Source: Nocardiopsis sp. N85 (GTDB lineage Bacteria > Actinomycetota > Actinomycetes > Streptosporangiales > Streptosporangiaceae). From it: a DNA stretch of 64,000 nucleotides. Shown piece after piece: positions 7,914 through 17,683 of the stretch (within the stretch, counting starts at the first letter, position 1; each line of letters opens with the position of its first letter). The translations under genes and the position numbers were made by a program. The notes beneath the pieces are model-generated. The model ran no database searches. It saw only the letters and a program-made list of their open reading frames with translations, and had not been told where the DNA came from. The stretch spans positions 124,001 to 188,000 of the forward strand of contig NZ_JARBUT010000002.1 of assembly GCF_028882275.1 (NCBI RefSeq), written 5' to 3'.

Positions 7914-9734
7914 CTACTCCGCGCCGCCCTCCAGGCGGGCCAGCTCCTCGTCGACGATGGACGGGTCGAGCTTGGCGAACAGCGGCTCGGGCCGGTTCAG
8001 CGGGGTGCCCGGCACGATCGGGATCGACTCCCAGCGGGCCGCGTCGCCGGCGTAGTCACCCGTGATGACCGGGTAGTCCACCTTCTCCGCCGAGCCGCCG
8101 ATGTGGTCGTGGCCGGTGTCCAGCCGGGGCATGCCCGTCCAGGAACCCTCGCCGCCCAGCATCGCGTACACCTTGTTGGCCGACTCCGGCAGGAACGGCG
8201 TGAGCAGGGTGTTGGCGTCGTGGACCAGCTGGAGCGCCACGTGCAGCACGGTGGCCATCCGCTCCGGGTCGGTCTTCTTCAGCGCCCACGGGGCCTGCTC
8301 GGAGATGTACTTGTTGGCCTCGGCGACGGTGCGCATCGCCTCCTGGAGACCCGCCTTGAACTGCGACCGCTCCAGACGCGCGCCGACCGTGTCGAACGCC
8401 GTCCTGGAGGCGTCGAGCACCCGGCGGTCCTCGTCGGTGAGCTCACCGGCCTCGGGGATCGCGCCGAGGTTCTTGGCCGCCATGGAGATGGAGCGGTTGA
8501 CCAGGTTGCCCCAGGCCGCCACCAGCTCGTCGTTGTTGCGGCGCACGAACTCGGCCCAGGTGAAGTCGGTGTCCTGGGTCTCGGGTCCGGCGGCCATGAT
8601 GTAGTAGCGCAGCGCGTCGGCGGAGTAGCGCTCCAGGAAGTCGCGGACGTAGATGACCACACGCCGCGAGGAGGAGAACTTGCGCCCCTCCATGGTGAGG
8701 AACTCGCTGGAGACCACCTCGGTCGGCACGTCGAGCACACCGAGCGGACCGGGCTCGCCGGCGCGGTCGCCCTTGCCGCTCACGCCGAGCAGGATGGCCG
8801 GCCAGATCACCGAGTGGAAGACGATGTTGTCCTTGCCCATGAAGTAGAACGAGTCCGGCGCGTCCCCCTGCTGCCACCAGCGCCGCCACGCCTCGGGGTC
8901 GCCGGTGCGCTCCGCCCACTCGATGGACGCCGACAGGTAGCCGATGACGGCGTCGAACCACACGTACAGCCGCTTGCCGGGGTTGTCGCTCCACCCGTCC
9001 AGCGGGATGGGCACGCCCCAGTCCAGGTCGCGGGTGACCGCGCGCGGCTGGAGGTCGTCCAGCAGGTTCAGGGAGAACTTCAGGACGTTGGGGCGCCAGT
9101 CGCCCTCCTTGCCCTTGAGCCACTCGCCGAGCACGCCGGCGAACGCCGGCAGGTCGAGCATGAAGTGCTCGCTGTCCACGAACTCCGGGGTCTCGCCGTT
9201 GATCTTGGAGCGCGGGGAGATGAGGTCGATCGGGTCCAGCTGGTTGCCGCAGTTGTCGCACTGGTCACCGCGCGCGCCGTCGTAGGCGCAGATCGGGCAG
9301 ATGCCCTCGATGTAGCGGTCCGGCAGGGTGCGCCCCGTGGACGGGGAGATCGCGCCCTTGGTGGTGCGGGCGAAGACGTACCCGTTCTCGTACAGCGTGG
9401 TGAACAGCCTCCGCACCACGTCGTAGTGATTGCCGGTGGTGGTGCGGGTGAACAGGTCGTAGGACAGACCGAGGGCGACCAGGTCCTCGGCGATGATCCG
9501 GTTGTAGTGGTCGGCCAGTTCGCGGGCGGTGACACCCTCCTGGTCGGCGAGCACCTGGATCGGGGTGCCGTGTTCGTCCGTGCCGCTGACCATCAGCACG
9601 TGGTTCCCCGACATTCGCTGGAAGCGGGAGAAGACGTCGGAGGGGACTCCGAAGCCGGACACGTGACCGATGTGGCGCGGTCCGTTGGTGTAAGGCCAAG
9701 CGACCGCGGTCAGGATGTGACGATTCGACGACAT
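7914..9734 (-). CDS. metG: Methionyl-tRNA synthetase
   Basis: Charges tRNA-Met with methionine in the cytoplasm. The 606-residue enzyme has class I signatures: HIGH ([10 protein letters not shown], residues about 18-27) and the KMSKS loop as RKFSSSR near 349. The connective domain carries a zinc knuckle [17 protein letters not shown] near 145-161. The C-terminal anticodon-binding helices are present, but there is no extra EMAP-like tRNA-binding domain, as in other actinomycete MetG proteins. Start ATG at 9734. Conserved neighbour of tatD and rsmI in related genomes. Confidence 0.97.
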   Translation of the reverse strand: MSSNRHILTAVAWPYTNGPRHIGHVSGFGVPSDVFSRFQRMSGNHVLMVSGTDEHGTPIQVLADQEGVTARELADHYNRIIAEDLVALGLSYDLFTRTTTGNHYDVVRRLFTTLYENGYVFARTTKGAISPSTGRTLPDRYIEGICPICAYDGARGDQCDNCGNQLDPIDLISPRSKINGETPEFVDSEHFMLDLPAFAGVLGEWLKGKEGDWRPNVLKFSLNLLDDLQPRAVTRDLDWGVPIPLDGWSDNPGKRLYVWFDAVIGYLSASIEWAERTGDPEAWRRWWQQGDAPDSFYFMGKDNIVFHSVIWPAILLGVSGKGDRAGEPGPLGVLDVPTEVVSSEFLTMEGRKFSSSRRVVIYVRDFLERYSADALRYYIMAAGPETQDTDFTWAEFVRRNNDELVAAWGNLVNRSISMAAKNLGAIPEAGELTDEDRRVLDASRTAFDTVGARLERSQFKAGLQEAMRTVAEANKYISEQAPWALKKTDPERMATVLHVALQLVHDANTLLTPFLPESANKVYAMLGGEGSWTGMPRLDTGHDHIGGSAEKVDYPVITGDYAGDAARWESIPIVPGTPLNRPEPLFAKLDPSIVDEELARLEGGAE

Positions 9735-9911
9735 GGCCTAAGCCTAAAGCCGCGAAGGCCCTGACACGCACTCCCTCGGCGGTGGTGTGGACGAACGCTC
9801 CGGGACGGGAGATTCCCCGGGGACCACGGGTGCCCGTATGCTCTGCTGGACGAACACGCGCATTGTGACGCACGCGACTCGACGCCCCTCGGCGCTCCCG
9901 GACCTTAGGCG

Positions 9912-10349
9912 GTGGTCATCACGGTTCCCCGTGCACTGACCCGTATCGTCCGCGCCCACGCCCGGACCGTGGCCGCCGGGATGGCCCTGCTCGTCGTGTT
10001 CTCCGTCCCCGTGATCACCGCCGGCGAACCGGCCCTGCCGGTGCTGCCCTCGTACGGGGTGGCCAGCACCCCCCACGACGGCCCCGCCGAACCGGCCCGG
10101 GGCGAGGGGGAGTACGCGAGCGCCGACGGCCATCGGGTCACCGTCGGTCCGCAACCGACCACCTGCGAGCCCCGGTCGGGGGTGCGGGACATGCCCGACG
10201 CCCTGCCCGGTCGCGTCCTGCGCCTGGTCGTGTGGGACCAGCCCTGGTGGCCGGCCGACCCACCGTGCGTCGAACCGGCGCCCGTGCAGACGGCGCCGGA
10301 GGCGTTGCCGCCGACCCGGGCCCCGCCTCTCACCGCGACCCCGTTCTGA
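9912..10349 (+). CDS. Hypothetical secreted protein
   Basis: A 145-residue protein of unknown function. An Arg/His-rich N-terminus is followed by one hydrophobic helix (about residues 20-40, AAGMALLVVFSVPVITAG), a signal peptide or anchor. The rest is low-complexity and Pro-rich, with two cysteines (CEPRS and PPCVEP) that could pair outside the cell. Strong GC bias at third positions supports real coding in this frame. It ends about 100 bp before secDF and could be cotranscribed with it. No family recognised. Confidence 0.5.
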   Translation: MVITVPRALTRIVRAHARTVAAGMALLVVFSVPVITAGEPALPVLPSYGVASTPHDGPAEPARGEGEYASADGHRVTVGPQPTTCEPRSGVRDMPDALPGRVLRLVVWDQPWWPADPPCVEPAPVQTAPEALPPTRAPPLTATPF

Positions 10350-10446
10350 TCCCATCTCCCGGACGCCGTCCCCCCGGCCGACCGTGCCCATCGCGCGTCC
10401 GGATCCACCGTCTTCGTCCTTTTTCGCAGTGAGAGGTACCGACCCC

Positions 10447-13107
10447 TTGTCCACTCAAACGGGAGCCGGGGCGCGCTGGACGCGCGCCCTCATATCCCTG
10501 CTCGTCATCCTCGTCGCGTTCGGCGCGGCGTGGTTCATCCCGCCCCGCCTGGGCCTCGACCTGAGCGGCGGCACCCAGATCGTCCTGGAGACCCAGGACG
10601 GCCCCGACGGCACCCCGGCCAGCTCCGAGAACACCGACCAGGTCGTCGAGGTGCTCCGCCAGCGCATCGACCGCCTGGGCGTGGCCGAGGCGACCATGTC
10701 CCGATCCGGTGAGAACCGGATCATCGTCGAGCTGCCCGGCGTGCAGGACCCGGCCGAGGCCGCCCAGATCGTCGGCCAGACCGCCCAGCTGTCGTTCCAC
10801 CCCGTCCTGGGCGTGGGACAGGCCGGCGGCCAGGGCGTCCAGGCCCCCGGCGACTCCGCCAACGCCCCGCGGGGCGAGGCGGACGAGGCCCGGGCCCCCT
10901 CCGACAACGAGGAGGGCGCGGACGCCCAGGAGGGCACCGAGGAGGGCTCCGGCGAAGGCGACCTGACCGACCAGGAGCTCCAGGACCTCATCAGCGGCAT
11001 GGGCGGCGGCCAGGGCCAGGCCCCCGCCGGCCCCAGCGCGGAGAACCCCGAGGACGTCGCCGTGACGCTCCCGGACGCCGACGGCAACCACCTCCAGCTC
11101 GGCGAGACCGTCATCAAGGGCGACCGGGTGTCCAGCGCCGAGGCCGGCCTCGACAACGTCAACCGCGCCCAGTGGGTCGTCAACGTCAGTTTCCGGGGCG
11201 AGGGTCGCGATCAGTGGCGCGAGCTCACCGGTGAGGCGGCCTGCTACCCGCAGGGCGACCCGCGCCGCCGGGTGGCGATCGTGCTCGACGACCAGATCAT
11301 CTCCGCCCCGGAGGTGAACCCGGAGATCGGTTGCGAGACCGGTATGCCGGGTGGCTCGACCACCATCACCAGCCCCACCTTCACCCGGGAGACCTCCAAC
11401 GAGCTGGCCGTCCTCATCGAGGGCGGCTCGCTGCCGCTGCCGGTCACCGAGGTCCAGCGCCAGACGGTCGGCCCGACCCTGGGCGCCGAGGCCATCCAGG
11501 CCAGCGCCATCGCGGCGATCCTGGGCATCGCCTTCACCGCGCTGTACATCACGCTGGTCTACCGCGTGGTCGGTTTCCTGGCCTCGATCGCGCTGGCGTT
11601 CTACACCCTGATCGCCTATGGCGCGCTGGTCGCGCTGGGGGCGACACTGACCCTGCCCGGTCTGGCGGGTTTCGTGCTCGCGATCGGCATGGCCATCGAC
11701 GCCAACGTGCTGATCTTCGAGCGCGCCCGTGAGGAGTACCAGCGGCAGCGGTCGGTCTACGAGGCCAACCGCTCGGCCGGTATGAAGGAGGGCCAGGACG
11801 GCGATGAGGACACCGGCAAGTCCGGTGGCGCCCTGGCCCGACGTCGCCGTCGCGCCATCCCGCCGAGCCTGGAGAAGGGCTTCGTGGAGGGCACCGGCAA
11901 GGCGTGGAGCGCGGTGATCGACACCAACGTCACCACGCTGCTCGCCGCCGGCCTGCTGTTCTTCCTGGCCTCCGGCACCGTCCAGGGCTTCGGTGTCACC
12001 CTGAGCATCGGTACGCTCGTGTCGATGTTCTCGGCGCTGATCATCGCCCGCGTGCTGGTGGAGTGGGCGGTGCGCCGCGCGTTCATGCGCAAGCACCCGG
12101 CCATCAGCGGCCTGGACCGGATCGGCCCGGTCCGTACCTGGCTGGTGAAGAAGAACCCCGACCTCATGAAGCACCGCTCCAAGGCGCTCATCGTCGCGGG
12201 TGCGCTGGTGGTGGCCGCATTGGTCGGCCCGGTCGTGCAGAACGTCAACCTGGGCGTGGAGTTCACCGGCGGCCGGGTCCTGGAGTACGCGATCACCGGG
12301 GACGACCCGGTGAGCGTGGACGAGGCCCGCGCGATCGTCTCGGACCTGGGCTTCGCGGGTTCGGACACGGCCGTGGTGCAGGAGGCCGGCGACGGCGACA
12401 TCTCCGTGCGCACCGGTCAGCTCAACGACGCCGACGCGGCCTCGATCACCGACGCGCTGTCGGAGGCGACCGGCGGTGCCGAGGTGGTGAGCGACGAGCT
12501 CATCGGCCCGAGCATGGGCGACGAGCTGCGCAACCGGGCGCTCATCGCGCTGGGCGCGGCGCTGGCCCTCCAGATGATCTACCTGGCCTGGCGCTTCCGC
12601 TGGTCGTTCGGCGTCTCCACGATGCTGTCGCTGGCGTTCAACATCCTGCTGGTGATCGGCCTGTTCATCTGGCTGGGCAAGCCGATCGACGGGGTGTTCC
12701 TCGCCGCGATCCTGAGCGTCATCGGCTTCACGGTCAACGATACGGTCGTGGTGTTCGACCGTATCCGCGACGAGTGGGCGCGTGACGAGAAGTCGTCGTT
12801 CACGGAGATCGCCAACCGCGCGATCATCAACACCCTGCCCCGTACCGTCAACACGACCGTCGGCGCGTGGATCATCCTGGGCTTCCTGACCTTCTTCGGC
12901 GGGTCCTCGCTCCAGGACTTCTCCATCGCGATGCTGATCGGTCTGACGACGGGTGTGGTGTCGACGGTGTTCGTCGCCGTCCCGCTGGCCATCTGGTTGC
13001 AGAAGTGGGACAGGACGCCGCCGCCGCACGTCATCAAGGAGCGCAAGGCCAAGCAGCGCGTCGCCGCCAAGGCGGCCCGCGAGGCCGACGACGGCGCCGT
13101 CGTCTAG
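10447..13107 (+). CDS. secDF: Fused SecD/SecF protein translocase accessory subunit
   Basis: RND-fold membrane protein that uses the proton motive force to help pull proteins through SecYEG. This single chain of 886 residues joins SecD and SecF. SecD half: first helix, then D-LSGGTQI (near 36), the periplasmic P1 domain with an acidic Glu/Asp/Gly-rich insertion (about 135-180), five helices and DANVLIFER (near 417). SecF half: V-EFTGGRVLEY (near 604), periplasmic domain and TVNDTVVVFDR (near 760). The TTG at 10447 follows GAGAGG by ten bases; GTG codons at 10384 and 10429 are alternatives. Many actinomycetes carry separate secD and secF beside yajC; neither yajC nor relA is nearby, so this may be an additional fused copy. 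Confidence 0.9.
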   Translation: MSTQTGAGARWTRALISLLVILVAFGAAWFIPPRLGLDLSGGTQIVLETQDGPDGTPASSENTDQVVEVLRQRIDRLGVAEATMSRSGENRIIVELPGVQDPAEAAQIVGQTAQLSFHPVLGVGQAGGQGVQAPGDSANAPRGEADEARAPSDNEEGADAQEGTEEGSGEGDLTDQELQDLISGMGGGQGQAPAGPSAENPEDVAVTLPDADGNHLQLGETVIKGDRVSSAEAGLDNVNRAQWVVNVSFRGEGRDQWRELTGEAACYPQGDPRRRVAIVLDDQIISAPEVNPEIGCETGMPGGSTTITSPTFTRETSNELAVLIEGGSLPLPVTEVQRQTVGPTLGAEAIQASAIAAILGIAFTALYITLVYRVVGFLASIALAFYTLIAYGALVALGATLTLPGLAGFVLAIGMAIDANVLIFERAREEYQRQRSVYEANRSAGMKEGQDGDEDTGKSGGALARRRRRAIPPSLEKGFVEGTGKAWSAVIDTNVTTLLAAGLLFFLASGTVQGFGVTLSIGTLVSMFSALIIARVLVEWAVRRAFMRKHPAISGLDRIGPVRTWLVKKNPDLMKHRSKALIVAGALVVAALVGPVVQNVNLGVEFTGGRVLEYAITGDDPVSVDEARAIVSDLGFAGSDTAVVQEAGDGDISVRTGQLNDADAASITDALSEATGGAEVVSDELIGPSMGDELRNRALIALGAALALQMIYLAWRFRWSFGVSTMLSLAFNILLVIGLFIWLGKPIDGVFLAAILSVIGFTVNDTVVVFDRIRDEWARDEKSSFTEIANRAIINTLPRTVNTTVGAWIILGFLTFFGGSSLQDFSIAMLIGLTTGVVSTVFVAVPLAIWLQKWDRTPPPHVIKERKAKQRVAAKAAREADDGAVV

Positions 13108-13155
13108 CCGTCCGGGCACGGCCCGAAGCACCGGCGGAGGGCCGAGAAGGCGCTG

Positions 13156-13193
13156 AGAGGGCCCCGGGGACGCATGCGTCCCCGGGGCCCTCT
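13156..13193. terminator. Strong terminator after secDF
   Basis: A perfect 38-bp palindrome (19-bp stem centred on GCATGC) lies 49 bp after the secDF stop, ahead of the convergent AIM24 gene. Confidence 0.75.
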
Positions 13194-13261
13194 GCGCGCA
13201 CGGGCCGGCCATCGCGGAGCGCGTATCGGCGGACTCCGGGCGCTCCGTGTACGCGGTCCGG

Positions 13262-13927
13262 TCAGCCCGCCTGGACCGGGACGGGCGCCCCCTCGGAGGC
13301 CTGCACCAGGACGAAGCCCTGCCCCTCCAGCGCCAGCTGGAACGCCTCGCCGCTGCCGCGACCGATGAGGGCGCCGATCTTCATGGTGCGGCGCACCCCG
13401 GTGCGCAGCGAGGCCGACCAGGCGACGGCGGAGTCGGTGTCGACGAAGGTCGGCTGGTCGATGTCGAGCAGTACAGGGGTGCCGTGGCAGGCGATGGCGA
13501 TGCGCCCCCGGCCGGTGAACGTGGTGTTGAACAGGCCGCCCGCGGTGATGCCGGCGCCCTGGACCCGCTGGATGTCCCAGGAGAGCCCGGACTCGAAGGC
13601 CAGCACGTTGTCGCCGTTGACGGTGATGGCGTCGTCGCCCTCCAGGTCGATGAGGTGGACGTCCCAGGCGTCGCGGGCCAGGAACACGTCACCCTGACCG
13701 CTCACCTTCATCAGGGGCATGCCCTCACCGGTGAACGCCTTCTTGAAGAACCGGCCCACACTGCCCGCGCCCTGGTAGTCGAAGTCGACGTTGCCCTGGT
13801 AGGCGACCATCGCCCCCTGGCGCGCGTGGAACTCTCCGTTCAGGCCGACCCGGAGCATCTTGTGGTTCTGAAGGTGCATCCCCGGCTGACCGATCTCCCG
13901 TGCCTGCTGGAAGAGTGCGCTGCGCAT
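13262..13927 (-). CDS. AIM24 family protein
   Basis: A 221-residue protein of the AIM24 (DUF124, TIGR00266-like) family, a beta-rich fold named after a yeast mitochondrial protein; bacterial function is unknown. Recognisable features are the opening LFQQAREIG, GMHLQNHKMLRVGLNGEFHA, the Gly-rich middle (GSVGRFFKKAFTGEG) and GLFNTTFTGRGRIAIACHG. No signal peptide or membrane helix. Two ATGs lie six bases apart; the second (13927) sits eight bases from AGGAG, the first only two, so the second is used here. The gene ends near convergent secDF and starts downstream of rsmI on the same strand. Confidence 0.85.
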   Translation of the reverse strand: MRSALFQQAREIGQPGMHLQNHKMLRVGLNGEFHARQGAMVAYQGNVDFDYQGAGSVGRFFKKAFTGEGMPLMKVSGQGDVFLARDAWDVHLIDLEGDDAITVNGDNVLAFESGLSWDIQRVQGAGITAGGLFNTTFTGRGRIAIACHGTPVLLDIDQPTFVDTDSAVAWSASLRTGVRRTMKIGALIGRGSGEAFQLALEGQGFVLVQASEGAPVPVQAG

Positions 13928-13996
13928 GGTCATGTCTCCTCATGGGTGAAAGGCGTTCCGTCGGGTTTGACGCGCCACCGGCGGAAAGGTTCCGGG

Positions 13997-14878
13997 TCAC
14001 TCCCCAGCGTCGGCGGCGATCCCGTGCACGAGGTCGTAGACGCGGCGCTTGGGCACGCCCACCTCCTTGGCCACCCGGGCGATCGCGTCCTTGCGTCGCT
14101 CGCCGTCCTCCTCCAGCGCGGCCACCGCCGCGATGAGCTGCTCGTCGGTGGCCGCCCCGCCCGCGGGCCGGGCCCCCTCGACGACCACGGAGACCTCTCC
14201 CCTGACTCCGTCGGCCGCCCAGACCGCCAGCTCGGCGAGTCCGCCGCGCCGCACCTCCTCATAGGTCTTGGTGAGCTCGCGGCACACGGCCGCCCGCCGG
14301 TCGGCCCCGAAGGCCTCCGCCATCGCCGCCAGGGTGGCGGCGACCCGGTGCGGGCTCTCGAAGAACACCATGGTGCGGCGTTCGCCCGCCAGCTCGGTCA
14401 GATATCCCGACAGGCCCTTGCGCGGGGGGAAGCCCTCGAAGCAGAATCGGTCGGTGGGCAGTCCGGAGACCACCAACGCCGTGGTCACCGCCGACGGTCC
14501 CGGCACGGCCGTGACCGGGATGCCCTCCGCCGCACAGGCCGCCGTCAGCCGGTAACCGGGGTCGGACACCCCGGGCATGCCGGCGTCGGTGACCACCAGG
14601 ACGTCCCTCCCCTCGCGCAGGTCGGTGAGGAGTTCCTCCGTGCGGCGGCTCTCGTTGGCGTCGTAATAGGAAACGATCCGGGCCCCCTCGGCCCCACCGG
14701 GACGCACCCCCGCCCGGGTCGCGAACTGACGTAGCCTGCGGGTGTCCTCGGCCGCGATGACCCGACTCTCCGTCAGGACGCGCAGCAGCCTGGGCGGCGC
14801 GTCCTCGATGTTCCCGATGGGGAGCCCGGCCAGGGTCAGCGTCCCCACCCGCTCCGCCGTACGGTCGCCCTCAACCAC
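13997..14878 (-). CDS. rsmI: 16S rRNA (cytidine1402-2'-O)-methyltransferase
   Basis: Methylates the ribose of C1402 in the decoding centre with SAM. The 293-residue product has the tetrapyrrole-methylase fold: GTLTLAGLPIGNIEDAPPR at the N-terminus, AAEDTRR, YYDANES, VTDAGMPGVSDPGYRL (near 95-110) and AVPGPSAVTTALVVSGL. The C-terminal part is helical. GTG start at 14878 with GGGGA upstream. Divergent from the O-mannosyltransferase gene, an arrangement conserved in mycobacteria and streptomycetes. Confidence 0.95.
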   Translation of the reverse strand: MVEGDRTAERVGTLTLAGLPIGNIEDAPPRLLRVLTESRVIAAEDTRRLRQFATRAGVRPGGAEGARIVSYYDANESRRTEELLTDLREGRDVLVVTDAGMPGVSDPGYRLTAACAAEGIPVTAVPGPSAVTTALVVSGLPTDRFCFEGFPPRKGLSGYLTELAGERRTMVFFESPHRVAATLAAMAEAFGADRRAAVCRELTKTYEEVRRGGLAELAVWAADGVRGEVSVVVEGARPAGGAATDEQLIAAVAALEEDGERRKDAIARVAKEVGVPKRRVYDLVHGIAADAGE

Positions 14879-14988
14879 TGTGATCCCCGTCCTGTCACGC
14901 TACGGTGGCTCTACCACACCACCCGAAACCTGTTTGCCGGCGCGTCCGCACACGGACGACCATCTCCGACCCCAACCTACGAGCCGAG

Positions 14989-16635
14989 ATGACCAGCACC
15001 GCACTTTCCTCCGAGGTCGATTCGACCCCACCCGCCCCCCCGCGTCGGTCCCCCCTGCGCGCACGGTTCCTGCCCGCCGACCCCACCCCCGCGTGGATCG
15101 CCTGGCTGGGCGCGGTTCTCGTCGCGGCCTTCGCCGGTGCCCTCCGGTTCGTCGGCCTCGGTCAGCCCGAGCGGATCTACTTCGACGAGACCTATTACGC
15201 CAAGGACGCCTACGGCCTCTGGAGGTTCGGCTACGAGCACGAGACGATCGAGGAACCCGTCAAGGCCGACGTCCTGCTCCAGAACGGCGAGACGGACATC
15301 TTCGCCGGCGGCGGCGACTTCATCGTGCACCCGCCGGTGGGCAAGTGGATGATCGCGCTGGGCGACCGGCTGTGGGCGCTGTTCCCGTTCGGTGAGTCCA
15401 TGACCCCGGAGGCGTGGCGCTTCGCGTCCGTCCTGGCCGGTATCGCCTCGGTCCTCATCCTGGTCAGGGTGGCCACCCGGATGACCCGCTCGGTCCTGCT
15501 GGGCTGCACGGCCGGTGTGATCCTGGCGCTGGACGGCCTGCACTTCACGCTGAGCCGCGTCGCGATGCTCGACATCTTCCTCACCCTGTGGATCCTCGCC
15601 GGCTTCGCCTGCCTGGTGGTCGACCGGGACAAGACGAGGGAACGCCTGGCGCGGCTGGCCGAGTCCGGGATGAACGTGACGACGGTCGGCTGGTTGGGGA
15701 TGCGCTGGTGGCGGTTGGCGGCCGGGCTGTGCTTCGGCCTGGCGGTGGGCACCAAGTGGTCGGCCCTGTTCTTCATCGCGGCCTTCGGCCTGCTCACCGT
15801 GGCGTGGGACTACGGGGCGCGCAGCAGCGCCGGTCAGCGGAGCCCGGCCCTGCGATGGCTGGGCTTCGACGCGATCCCGGCGTTCGTGCAGACCGTGGTG
15901 GTGGCCGGGGTCGTCTACGTGGTGTCGTGGTCGGGCTGGCTGTTCACCCGGGGCGGGTACGGGCGGGACGAGGCCGACGGCCTGGCGCCGGACCTCCTGC
16001 CGGGCTTCCTGGCCTCCCCGGTGGAGGCCCTGGTGAGCCTGTGGAAGTACCACCAGGCCATGATGGGCTTCCACGAGAACCTGAGCAGCGACCACACCTA
16101 CATCTCCCAGCCGTGGGAGTGGATCATCATGCGGATGCCGGTGATGTTCCACTACAACGGTGAGGCCGTGGGCTGCCCGAGCGGGGACTGCGTGACCTCG
16201 ATCGTCTCCATCGGGACGCCGATCGTGTGGTGGCTGTCCATCATCGCCCTGACGGTGCTCGTGGGCTGGTGGGTGACCTTCCGCGACTGGCGGGCGGGCG
16301 CGGTGCTGCTGGGCGTGGCCGCCGGGTGGCTGCCGTGGTTCGCGTTCCCCGACCGCCCCATGTTCCTCTTCTACGCGCTGCCGATGCTGCCCTTCCTGAT
16401 CCTGGCGATCGTGCTGATGCTGGGACTGGTGATGGGCGCGGGCGAGGAGAGCCCGCGCTTCTCTCCCTATCTGCGGGCGGTCGGCGGTGTGGTCTTCGGT
16501 GTCGTGATGCTGTTGATCATCGCCCACTTCGCCTACCTGTACCCGGTGCTGGCCGCCTATCCGCTGGACGCCGAACTGTGGGACGACCGTCTGTGGTTCC
16601 GCGTGTGGATCTACGGTCGCGACGCGGTGGCGTGA
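14989..16635 (+). CDS. pmt: Protein O-mannosyltransferase (GT39 / PMT family)
   Basis: Transfers mannose from polyprenyl-phosphate-mannose to Ser/Thr of exported proteins at the membrane. The 548-residue protein has about 10-11 transmembrane helices. The first external loop carries the catalytic acidic pair in YFDETYYAKDAYGLW (about 63-77), then FIVHPPVGKWMI. DGLHFTLSRVAMLDIF (about 185-200) is typical of bacterial PMTs. A Pro-rich cytoplasmic N-terminus precedes helix 1. The ATG at 14989 was chosen over the longer open frame because family members begin here. Divergent from rsmI. Confidence 0.93.
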   Translation: MTSTALSSEVDSTPPAPPRRSPLRARFLPADPTPAWIAWLGAVLVAAFAGALRFVGLGQPERIYFDETYYAKDAYGLWRFGYEHETIEEPVKADVLLQNGETDIFAGGGDFIVHPPVGKWMIALGDRLWALFPFGESMTPEAWRFASVLAGIASVLILVRVATRMTRSVLLGCTAGVILALDGLHFTLSRVAMLDIFLTLWILAGFACLVVDRDKTRERLARLAESGMNVTTVGWLGMRWWRLAAGLCFGLAVGTKWSALFFIAAFGLLTVAWDYGARSSAGQRSPALRWLGFDAIPAFVQTVVVAGVVYVVSWSGWLFTRGGYGRDEADGLAPDLLPGFLASPVEALVSLWKYHQAMMGFHENLSSDHTYISQPWEWIIMRMPVMFHYNGEAVGCPSGDCVTSIVSIGTPIVWWLSIIALTVLVGWWVTFRDWRAGAVLLGVAAGWLPWFAFPDRPMFLFYALPMLPFLILAIVLMLGLVMGAGEESPRFSPYLRAVGGVVFGVVMLLIIAHFAYLYPVLAAYPLDAELWDDRLWFRVWIYGRDAVA

Positions 16636-16727
16636 CCTGCTTTGACGAAGAACGGTCCGTTTCTCCATTAGTGGCAGCGCGGAAGGAAATCAATGCTTTC
16701 GCGTAGCCGAAACAGGACAAGCGGAGA

Positions 16728-16768
16728 GGGGGGATTCCCGCGCCGAAAGCCTCGGCAGGGGACCCCCC
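16728..16768. terminator. Terminator downstream of pmt
   Basis: Composite hairpin: six G (16728-16733) pair with six C (16763-16768), and an inner GCCGA/TCGGC (16742-16746 with 16752-16756) extends it. It lies about 90 bp after the pmt stop. Confidence 0.5.
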
Positions 16769-16778
16769 TCCCTGGTAC

Positions 16779-16936
16779 TGTCTGCAACTGGTTGCTGTTG
16801 TAGTTTCCATGGATGCCCGAGGCGCCTCGCGGAACTTCACGTGGGCGCTTTTACGGGGGATGATCTCGTCGGTTCGGCGCCCGGCGACCCGGGGCCAGCA
16901 GGGTGCGGCCCCGTTGTAGTCCCCAAGGGAGAGCAC
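16779..16936 (+). promoter_or_regulatory. Promoter region and structured leader of the cold-shock gene
   Basis: A weak -35/-10 pair (TGTCTG, 16-bp gap, TAGTTT at 16801-16806) would give a leader of about 125 nt. It contains a 7-bp hairpin CGGGGCC/GGCCCCG (16890-16896 with 16907-16913). Long structured leaders are usual for cspA-type genes; the exact promoter is uncertain. The rest of 16636-16936 holds the pmt terminator and no gene. Confidence 0.4.
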
Positions 16937-17140
16937 ATGGCTCAGGGCACCGTGAAGTGGTTCAACTCTGAAAAGGGTTTCGGGTTCATCGCCGTCGAGG
17001 GCGGTCAGCCCGACGTGTTCGTGCACTATTCGGCGATCTCGGGCAGCGGCTTCCGGAACCTGGAAGAGGACCAGCGGGTCGAGTTCGACATCATCCAGGG
17101 CCCCAAGGGCCCGCAGGCCGCGGACGTCCGCGCGATCTGA
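16937..17140 (+). CDS. cspA: Cold-shock domain protein
   Basis: A 67-residue single cold-shock domain that binds single-stranded RNA/DNA and melts secondary structure. Typical [19 protein letters not shown] start, RNP1 KGFGFI and RNP2 VFVHY, with conserved aromatic residues. AAGGGAGAG lies just upstream of the ATG. Monocistronic, with a hairpin at 17150-17165 shortly after the stop. Confidence 0.96.
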   Translation: MAQGTVKWFNSEKGFGFIAVEGGQPDVFVHYSAISGSGFRNLEEDQRVEFDIIQGPKGPQAADVRAI

Positions 17141-17356
17141 CGATCGTGGCGGGCCCCCGGGCCCGGCGGGACGGGCTCGACCGTTCCCACCACACGCGTT
17201 CCCGACCCTCCGTCCCTCCCTCGGGGCGGGGGGTCGGCCGTGTCCCGACCCGTTCACTCCCGTGTCACCCCGCCGATCCGGGCACGGTTACCCAACCGCA
17301 CCGATACCGGTTAACCTGCTTGAAGCCGGTCGGTACACGAAGAACGAGGATCGCGC

Positions 17357-17668
17357 ATGTTCAACATCAGCGGAGGAGAGTTCGTCGTCCTCCTCCTGCT
17401 CGCGCTGCTGATCTTCGGGCCGGACCAGCTCCCCAAGGCCGCCCAGCAGGTGGGCCGGGTGCTCCGCCAGCTGCGGACCATGGCCAACTCCGCGTCCAAG
17501 GACATCAAGGAGGGCCTGGGACCGGAGTACAAGGACTTCGACGTCCAGGACCTCAACCCCAAGCGGTTCGTGCAGAAGCACTTCTGGGAGGGCGACGAGG
17601 AGCCCGAGGCCAAGCCGGTGGCCCGGCTCAACGGCAAACGGCCCCCCTTCGACGACGAGGCCACCTGA
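17357..17668 (+). CDS. tatB: Sec-independent protein translocase subunit TatB
   Basis: A 103-residue TatA/B-type protein: one N-terminal transmembrane helix (residues about 6-22), the FGPDQLP hinge, then an amphipathic helix (KAAQQVGRVLRQLRTMANSA) and a charged tail. The Glu just before the helix (GGEF) and the longer tail fit TatB, which with TatC forms the twin-arginine signal receptor. GAGGA lies seven bases from the ATG. No tatC nearby, as in related genomes where tatB stands alone. Confidence 0.9.
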   Translation: MFNISGGEFVVLLLLALLIFGPDQLPKAAQQVGRVLRQLRTMANSASKDIKEGLGPEYKDFDVQDLNPKRFVQKHFWEGDEEPEAKPVARLNGKRPPFDDEAT

Positions 17669-17683
17669 CCGGATCCCGTCCCG

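Noticed and set aside
10330..13212. A 960-codon open frame on the - strand opposite secDF
   Set aside because: It is the mirror of a high-GC gene with strong third-position bias; its product is His/Arg/Gln-rich low complexity without any domain, while the + strand encodes a full SecDF.
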